Source of the DNA: Raineyella sp. LH-20 | GTDB lineage: Bacteria > Actinomycetota > Actinomycetes > Propionibacteriales > Propionibacteriaceae | Length of the DNA stretch: 64,000 bases | Direction: 5' to 3' | Assembly (NCBI RefSeq): GCF_033110965.1 | Contig: NZ_CP137003.1 | Coordinates: 3,038,001-3,102,000, forward strand | In this document: positions 58,801 through 64,000 of the stretch, piece by piece | How positions within the stretch are numbered: position 1 is the first letter of the stretch | Layout of the letters: every line of letters starts with the position of its first letter | Made by a program: the position numbers and the translations under genes | Notes under the pieces: model-generated | The model's input: the letters and a program-made list of their open reading frames with translations, nothing else | Told to the model about the DNA's origin: nothing | Database searches by the model: none

Positions 58801-59613
58801 TCACTGGTCGGTGGTCAGCCACGCCACCGGATGCAGCGGCACCCCCGCACCGACCACGCCCCGGAGCGCCTCCACCGCCTCGGGCGCGCAGCTGACCAGC
58901 ACGCAGCTCGACGGGCCGCCCGAGTCGGTCAGGGAGACCGGCGCCTGCTCGATCCACACCGGCCGCAGACCGGCCGGTCCGGCGAGCTGGGGCACCTCCC
59001 AGGCGAGGCCGCGTGACCCGACCGGGACCGCGTCGTGGACGAGACCGGAGGCCAGGGCGGCCCGCACCGCGGCCACCGGGACGAGGCCGGGATGACCGAT
59101 GACGATCCGGTCGCGCGGTGCCGACAGCGGGATGCCTGCGCACAGCACGACGTCGCCGGGCAGTGACCCGGCCCGCACGCTGTGCCCCGGCGGCATCCGG
59201 CCGATGACGGTGACGGCGATCCCGGTCGCCCGGGTGACCACGTTCTCCTCGGTGCTGCCGGTCACCGCCTCCGCCGGCACCCCCGCCTCCGCCGCCGAGC
59301 GGCGGATCTCGGCGATCATCGGCTCACCGGTCGGGTCCCGCTCCACGCAGAGGTCGTCGACCACGGCGATCGGCTCGGCGCCGACACACAGCACCTCGAG
59401 CAGTGGCACCCGCAGGGCGAAGTGGGCGACGGTGACCGCCTCGGCCGGCACCGTGTCGGCGGGCTTGGGGCCGATCCCGCCGATGCAGTCGGTGGCGACG
59501 ACGAGACCGTCGCCGAGCACCAACAGGTCACGGAAGGGGCGTACGGACGGCGCCGGCAGGCCGGGCCTGGACAGGATCGTCGCCGCGGGATCGACACTCA
59601 CAGCCGACCCCAT
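58801..59613 (-). CDS. AIR-synthase-like protein, probable alpha-ribazole kinase (CblS)
   Basis: A 270-aa protein of the PurM/AIR-synthase-related family. RPFRDLLVLGDGLVVATDCIGGIGPKPADTV, ALRVPLLEVLCVGAEPIAVVDDLCVE, and AVTGSTEENVVTRATGIAVTVIG closely resemble CblS, the kinase that phosphorylates alpha-ribazole for cobamide assembly. Its start overlaps the EcfT gene by 16 bp, so it is the last gene of an ECF transporter operon. The known CblT-CblS pair (transporter plus kinase) supports this. An unrelated function for an AIR-synthase-like ATPase is possible. Confidence 0.65.
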   Translation of the reverse strand: MGSAVSVDPAATILSRPGLPAPSVRPFRDLLVLGDGLVVATDCIGGIGPKPADTVPAEAVTVAHFALRVPLLEVLCVGAEPIAVVDDLCVERDPTGEPMIAEIRRSAAEAGVPAEAVTGSTEENVVTRATGIAVTVIGRMPPGHSVRAGSLPGDVVLCAGIPLSAPRDRIVIGHPGLVPVAAVRAALASGLVHDAVPVGSRGLAWEVPQLAGPAGLRPVWIEQAPVSLTDSGGPSSCVLVSCAPEAVEALRGVVGAGVPLHPVAWLTTDQ

Positions 59614-60368
59614 CCTCGGGTGAAGCGCGCCCAGACCAGCACGGTCACGCCGACCAGGACGACGGTGAGCACCAGCAGGTCCGCCCGCCGCAGCCGCAGG
59701 TCGCGCAGCATGGTCATCGAGGTCCGGGCGCCGTAGCCGCGGTTGGTCAGGGCGACGGCGAGGTTCTCCGCCATCAGGACGGAGCCGGTCATCAGCGGGA
59801 CCATGATCGGCACCAGGGCGGCGATCCGGCCGATCGGGCCCGAGGTGCGGACGTGGGCGCCGCGGGCGCGTTGGGCGTCGATGATCAGGTCCTTCTTCCG
59901 GGCGAGCGTGGGGATGAACGAGAGCGCGGTGGTGACCAGGATCGACAGCCAGATCGGGGCCCGCAGCGTCGCCATCACCACGAGCAGGTCATCGACCGAG
60001 GTGCTGATGGTGACGGCGTAGCTGGCCGACACCATGACGAGGATCCGGGCGACCAGGTTGAGCCCGACCAGCAGGCCGCCGACGGTGGCGGTCACCGGGC
60101 CGAGGGCGAAGAGCACCCGCGGGTGGTCGGCGGGTGCCGCCCGGTCCGCGGTGACCAGCGTGACGGCGACGACCAGCACGAGGACGGGCAGCAACGGTTC
60201 CACCAGCGCCCGCAGTCCACCCAGTGGCGTCCTCGCGAGCACGAGGGCCGCCAGCAGGACGGCCAGCAGTGCGGCGTTCCACAACGGGTGGGAGAGGACG
60301 ATCGCCGCCACCAGCACCGCGGCGAAGCAGATCAGCTTGACCCGTACGTCCAGGATCTCCAGTCTCAT
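59598..60368 (-). CDS. ECF transporter T component (EcfT)
   Basis: A 256-aa transmembrane coupling subunit with about six helices. The cytosolic coupling helices carry the two Ala-Arg-Gly-type motifs, AQRARGAHVR and NRGYGAR, that contact the ATPases. It links the S component to the ATPase subunits. It overlaps the ATPase gene by 4 bp (ATGA) and the kinase gene by 16 bp. Confidence 0.88.
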   Translation of the reverse strand: MRLEILDVRVKLICFAAVLVAAIVLSHPLWNAALLAVLLAALVLARTPLGGLRALVEPLLPVLVLVVAVTLVTADRAAPADHPRVLFALGPVTATVGGLLVGLNLVARILVMVSASYAVTISTSVDDLLVVMATLRAPIWLSILVTTALSFIPTLARKKDLIIDAQRARGAHVRTSGPIGRIAALVPIMVPLMTGSVLMAENLAVALTNRGYGARTSMTMLRDLRLRRADLLVLTVVLVGVTVLVWARFTRGWGRL

Positions 60369-62119
60369 CCGACGGCCTGCCCGACCAGTGCGCTCGCCAG
60401 GTGCCGGCCGAGCCGGGCCGGGTCAAGCAGCGGCGGTGCGCCCGGCCACAGTCGCCGGCAGAGTGCGGCGGTCTGCGGGACGGACACCCCGGCGGCCGCC
60501 AGGACGTCGGGCCGGGCCATCACCTCGGCGGTCGGGCCGTCGGCCACCGTCCGGCCGTCGGCGAGCACGATCACCCGGTGCGCGTGATCGCCCACCAGTT
60601 CCATGTCGTGGGTGACCATCAGGATCGTCGTGCCGTCCGCGTTGAGCCGGTCGACCAGGTCCATCACGGCGCGGACACCGACCCAGTCCTGACCGGTGGT
60701 GGGCTCGTCGACGACCAGGACGGCCGGCCGCAGCGCGAGCACCGACGCGACGGCGACCCGCTGCCGCACCCCTCTGCCGAGGGAGAGCGGGTGCTGGTCG
60801 GCCAGCTCGGACAGGCCGCAGAGCTCCAGCGTGTCGGCGACCCGCCGGCCGATCTCCCCGGCGTCCAGGCCGGCCATCCGCAGCCCGTAGCCGACCTCGT
60901 CGACGACCGTACGGTTGAAGATCTGGTGGTCGGGGTTCTGGAACACGTAGCCGACCTGGCGGGCGAGCTCCCAGGGCTCGAGTCCCGCCACGTCCACCCC
61001 ACCGAGGCGTACGCTCCCGGCGCTGGGCTCCAGCAGACGGTTGAGGTGCTTGGTGAGGGTCGACTTGCCGGCGCCGTTGCGCCCGACCAGGGCGACGTAC
61101 TCGCCGGGCCCGATCGTCAGGTCCACGCCGTCCAGGGCGCGATGACCGCCCGGGAAGACGTGCACCAGGTCCCGCACCTCGATCACCGGCGCGGCGCTCG
61201 CCGGCCACGGACCAGATCCCGGGACGCTCGCCGGGACATCCGCGACGACGGGCGCCGGGACGGCTCTCCCGGCGCGCACCCGGTCGACGACCGCCACGGC
61301 CGCGTCGACGTCCAGTGGCACGTCCGGTGGGTTGATCAGGCCGGCCTCGACGAGCGCCGTCCCGACCACCGCGACGGGCAGTGGTCTGATCGCGTGCCGT
61401 GCCGCCAACGCCGGGTCGCGGAAGAATTCCGCCGGGGCGCCCTGCCAGCCGACCCGGCCCTCGTCCAGGACCACCAGGTGGTCGGCCCGGCGGACGACCT
61501 CGGCACCGTCGTGGTCGACCACGATCACCGCGGTCCCCGGGCTGCGTCGGAGCCGGTCCACCGTGGCATAGACCTCCCGACGGCCCTGGGGATCGAGCGC
61601 GGAGGTGGGTTCGTCGAGGCAGAGCACCTCCGGTTCGAGCGCCAGGATCCCGGCGATGGCGAGGCGTTGGTGCTGGCCACCGGACAGCTCGGCCGTGCGC
61701 CGCTCCTCGAGTCCGGTGAGCCCGACCCGGGCCAGGCAGTCCGTCACGCGTCGCCGGATCTCGTCGCGGGGCACCAGGTAGTTGCGCGGGCCGAAGGCGA
61801 CGTCCTCGGCGACCGTACGACCGACCAGCTGGCTCTCGGGGTCCTGCAGCACCAGGCCGACGTGTTCGGTGATCGTCTGGACGCGATAGTCGGCGAAGTC
61901 GGCGCCGTCCAGCCGGACCGTGCCGCGCAGCGTCCCCTCCGTCAGTTGGGGGATCACGCCGTTGAGCGTCATCAGCAGGGAGGACTTCCCGGCGCCCGTC
62001 GGGCCCATCACCGCAGTGACGGTCCCCGCGTGGAAGCTGAGGGAGACCTCCCGAAGGGCGTCGGCGTCGCTCCGCGGATAGCGGTAGGACACGTCGACCA
62101 GGTCGAGGCAGTCCCGCAT
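60365..62119 (-). CDS. fused ECF ATPase (EcfA-EcfA')
   Basis: The 584-aa protein holds both ECF ATPase subunits. Domain one has Walker A GPTGAGKSSL near residue 40, Q-loop VLQDPESQLVG, signature LSGGQHQRLAIAG and Walker B LCLDEPTSALDP. Domain two starts near 325, with VGRNGAGKSTL, FQNPDHQIFN, the altered signature LSLGRGVRQRVAVAS and VLVVDEPTTGQDW. A Pro/Val/Ala-rich linker joins them. Such fusions are common in actinobacteria. It energises vitamin-like substrate uptake with the S and T subunits on either side. Confidence 0.92.
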   Translation of the reverse strand: MRDCLDLVDVSYRYPRSDADALREVSLSFHAGTVTAVMGPTGAGKSSLLMTLNGVIPQLTEGTLRGTVRLDGADFADYRVQTITEHVGLVLQDPESQLVGRTVAEDVAFGPRNYLVPRDEIRRRVTDCLARVGLTGLEERRTAELSGGQHQRLAIAGILALEPEVLCLDEPTSALDPQGRREVYATVDRLRRSPGTAVIVVDHDGAEVVRRADHLVVLDEGRVGWQGAPAEFFRDPALAARHAIRPLPVAVVGTALVEAGLINPPDVPLDVDAAVAVVDRVRAGRAVPAPVVADVPASVPGSGPWPASAAPVIEVRDLVHVFPGGHRALDGVDLTIGPGEYVALVGRNGAGKSTLTKHLNRLLEPSAGSVRLGGVDVAGLEPWELARQVGYVFQNPDHQIFNRTVVDEVGYGLRMAGLDAGEIGRRVADTLELCGLSELADQHPLSLGRGVRQRVAVASVLALRPAVLVVDEPTTGQDWVGVRAVMDLVDRLNADGTTILMVTHDMELVGDHAHRVIVLADGRTVADGPTAEVMARPDVLAAAGVSVPQTAALCRRLWPGAPPLLDPARLGRHLASALVGQAVG

Positions 62120-62126
62120 CAGGGGG

Positions 62127-62651
62127 TCAGTCCACGAACCTGGTGTTGCGTACGGCGTAGTAGGCGACCGCCGCGATCACGAGGTTGACCACCGCCCCCG
62201 CCAGCAGGGACGGGACCGCAGCCACATACATCCCCCAGCCGCCCACCGGCAGGACGACCAGGCCCAGCCCGACGCTGTTCAGCAGTGCGGTGACGACCAG
62301 CCCGACCACCATCCCCACGGTCCCCCGGCGGGCGAGCCAGGAGAACACCAGCGCGCACACGCCCATCCCGACCGCGATCAGCAGGTGCAACGGCAGGGTC
62401 AGCGGGAACCCGGTGAGCGCCGCGGTCAGCAGGTGGCCGACGGCCGCGACGACGAAGCCGACCCACCCGCCGAAGGCGACCGCGGCGAAGAATCCGGGGG
62501 CCGAGTCGAGCGCGACCGTGCCGAGCGGGCTGGGGAGCTTGACCAGCGACCCGACGGCGCTCAGGGCGATGAAGATCGCCATCACGGCGACCTTCCGTGC
62601 GGATACTGCCGGGCGTGCTGCGCGGTCCGGTTGACGGTCGGCCAGGCTCAT
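62127..62651 (-). CDS. ECF transporter S component, CblT-like
   Basis: A 174-aa membrane protein with about six helices. The opening KVAVMAIFIALSAVGSLVKLPSPLGTVALDSAPGFFAAVAFG is of the substrate-binding S-component type and resembles CblT-like proteins for alpha-ribazole. Next are GHLLTAALTGFPLTLPLHL and a final VNLVIAAVAYYAV helix. GGAGGAG precedes the ATG. It is the first gene of the operon and lies 7 bp before the fused ATPase gene. Substrate assignment rests mainly on the neighbouring CblS-like kinase. Confidence 0.75.
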   Translation of the reverse strand: MSLADRQPDRAARPAVSARKVAVMAIFIALSAVGSLVKLPSPLGTVALDSAPGFFAAVAFGGWVGFVVAAVGHLLTAALTGFPLTLPLHLLIAVGMGVCALVFSWLARRGTVGMVVGLVVTALLNSVGLGLVVLPVGGWGMYVAAVPSLLAGAVVNLVIAAVAYYAVRNTRFVD

Positions 62652-62760
62652 GGGCTGCTCCTCCAGGATGGTCGGACCATCGGACGATCCCGACGGCCCG
62701 TGTGAGACTAGCGCCCACCCGACCTGCCTCGATCGGCGGGGAGGCCGGGAACTTCCTCGG

Positions 62761-64000
62761 TCAGTCGTCGTGCGCCCCGGACCGTGCGTCGAGGAACTGG
62801 TAGACCTGCGCGTCCTCCACCCCGGGGAAGGTGCCCGGCGGGAGCGCGGCGAGCAGGTGGGCATGCGCCCGCGCACTCGGCCACGCGTAGCCGGCCCAGC
62901 GCTGCGTCAGTTCCGCCGGCGCCCGGCGACAGCAGCTCGGATCGGGGCACCGGGAGACCGAGTGTTCCTTGGTGTCGCGCCCCCGGAACCACTTCGATTC
63001 CTTGTAGGGCACACCGATGCTGGTGGAGAACGCGCCGGTGGCGTCGGCCCGGTCGACCCGGGCGGTGCACCAGAAGGTGCCGTCCGGGGTGTCGGTGTAC
63101 TGGTCGAACGCGTTGAACTTGTCCGCGACGTCGAAGACCTGCCGGGAGGTCCAGTAGCGGCACAGCGGCTGACCCTCGATCGCCCCCAGGCTGTCCTTGG
63201 GGAAGGTGACGCCGTCGTTCTCGTACGCCTTGTAGATGACCCCGGACTCGTGGACCCGCTGGAAGTGGATCGGGATGTCCAGGTGTTCGGTGGCGAGGTT
63301 GGTGAGCCGGTGACAGGCGCCCTCGTAGCTGACCGCGAACGCGTCGCGCAGGTCCTCCGGTGCCAGCTCCCGCCGGTCCTTGGCCTGCTGCAGGAACCGT
63401 ACGGCCGGCTCCTCGGGCATCAGCAGTGCCGCGGCGAAGTAGTTGGTCTCCACCCGCTGCCGCAGGAAGTCGCCGTAGCTCGTCGGCGGCGTGTGGCCGA
63501 GGATGTGGTGCCCGAGCGCCTGGAGCAGCACCGACTTGGGGTCGTGGTCCCCCAGCCCGGCGGCAGGCAGGTAGATCCGCATGTTCCGCAGGTCGGTGAC
63601 CGAGCGGGTCGAGTGCGGCAGGTCGCTGGCGTGGTGCAGGGTGAAGCCGAGATGCTCGGTGATGTCGCCGATCAGCCGCTGTGACAGCGGCCCGGAGGCA
63701 TAGCCGACGCGCTTCAGCAGCTTCGCCGCCTCCGCCTCCAGCTCCGCGTAGTAGTTGTTGCGGGCGCGCATCTCGTCGCGCAGCACCGAGTTGGCGCGCC
63801 GCGCCTCCTCGGGGGTGGCGACCCGTTCGGCGGCCTCACGGGCGAGTTCGCGATGCAGCTCGACGAGCGCCTCCAGCACGTCCAGCGGCATCCGGGGGGA
63901 GATCCGGACCGTCGGCAGGCCCTTGGACCGGGCCAGCGGGGAGTGCATGTGACGGTCGAGCTCGATCTCGAGCTGGGCTCGCCGACTGGGCACCGGGGCG
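62761..64000 (-). CDS. RamB/PrpR-type regulator (ImmA/IrrE + DUF2083), 5' end beyond window
   Basis: At least 413 codons are present, and the frame is open to the edge; the usual N-terminal XRE helix-turn-helix is missing, so the gene is cut by the window. The ImmA/IrrE-like domain has LLQALGHHILGHTPPTSYGDFLRQRVETNYFAAALLMPEE (His-His-x2-Gly-His in place of HExxH), and the C-terminal DUF2083 part has QPLCRYW, GTFWCTARV and RCPDPSCCRR. Relatives regulate acetate, glyoxylate or propionate (methylcitrate) metabolism; PrpR of mycobacteria binds CoA esters and an iron-sulfur cluster, and the cysteines here fit that. Confidence 0.85.
   Translation of the reverse strand, partial: APVPSRRAQLEIELDRHMHSPLARSKGLPTVRISPRMPLDVLEALVELHRELAREAAERVATPEEARRANSVLRDEMRARNNYYAELEAEAAKLLKRVGYASGPLSQRLIGDITEHLGFTLHHASDLPHSTRSVTDLRNMRIYLPAAGLGDHDPKSVLLQALGHHILGHTPPTSYGDFLRQRVETNYFAAALLMPEEPAVRFLQQAKDRRELAPEDLRDAFAVSYEGACHRLTNLATEHLDIPIHFQRVHESGVIYKAYENDGVTFPKDSLGAIEGQPLCRYWTSRQVFDVADKFNAFDQYTDTPDGTFWCTARVDRADATGAFSTSIGVPYKESKWFRGRDTKEHSVSRCPDPSCCRRAPAELTQRWAGYAWPSARAHAHLLAALPPGTFPGVEDAQVYQFLDARSGAHDD

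Noticed and set aside
62652-62760. Cobalamin riboswitch before the ECF operon
   Set aside because: The spacer is only about 110 bp and lacks a B12-box-like sequence.

Overview
The window is very GC-rich DNA with strong G/C bias at third codon positions and abundant GTG/TTG starts. It comes from an actinomycete. RbpA, polyprenol-phosphate-mannose synthase, an HTH-MurA fusion, a RamB/PrpR-type ImmA/IrrE regulator, a cell-wall hydrolase with an LPXTG-like sorting signal and leaderless-type promoters all point to Actinomycetota. A Propionibacteriales-like host is a guess; no rRNA gene or other decisive marker is present. I see no tRNA, rRNA, CRISPR array, IS element or prophage.

Layout. 0.1-9.9 kb is housekeeping: a MutT-like NUDIX enzyme, a secreted cyclic-nucleotide phosphodiesterase/nucleotidase broken by a 71-bp partial duplication, CutC, dihydrolipoamide dehydrogenase, a MurA homologue with an N-terminal HTH, pyridoxal kinase, a glycerophosphodiesterase and an Atg22/UMF1-type MFS protein. 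9.9-13.6 kb has RbpA, Ppm1, a hotdog protein, a 5'-3' exonuclease and a membrane-attached ABM-domain protein. 13.8-16.1 kb is a NarL-type two-component locus in which a 56-aa secreted-type peptide gene lies between the divergent kinase and regulator genes. 16.2-31 kb holds metX-metW, an M23 peptidase, a quinone reductase, an AbrB-type permease, an acyl-CoA ligase, a wall-anchored glucosaminidase, thpR and a CinA-like gene, a ferredoxin reductase and a membrane acyltransferase.

31.2-36.2 kb is a MacAB-like export operon with two adaptor genes. 36.2-48.2 kb is a series of small modules: a 2H phosphoesterase, LtrA, OsmC, a YtrA-type GntR regulator with its ABC exporter and a clear operator, a WYL regulator divergent from a VOC protein, glycerate kinase, a PEBP protein, a short acyl-CoA ligase translationally coupled to a thiolase, and a divergent LysE exporter/Lrp regulator pair.

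48.3-55.8 kb is the most distinctive region. A MarR-family regulator precedes a tightly packed operon containing a carbazole-dioxygenase-like Rieske oxygenase, its ferredoxin-FAD-NAD reductase, an M20-peptidase-fold protein that appears to have lost its metal ligands, an extradiol ring-cleavage dioxygenase, a lipocalin-like protein and an amidase. Together they look like a catabolic pathway for an aromatic compound containing nitrogen or an amide; the substrate is unknown.

55.8-64 kb contains a NUDIX-NYN fusion, a RibD/DHFR-like reductase, transaldolase, and a compact minus-strand operon (ECF S-component, fused EcfA-A', EcfT, AIR-synthase-like kinase). That operon resembles alpha-ribazole uptake and phosphorylation (CblT/CblS) for cobamide salvage. 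A RamB/PrpR-type regulator runs off the right edge.

Intergenic regions repeatedly carry short tandem repeats (15-19 bp, 2-4 copies) of unrelated sequence, and the hexamer CGTACG is strikingly frequent throughout.
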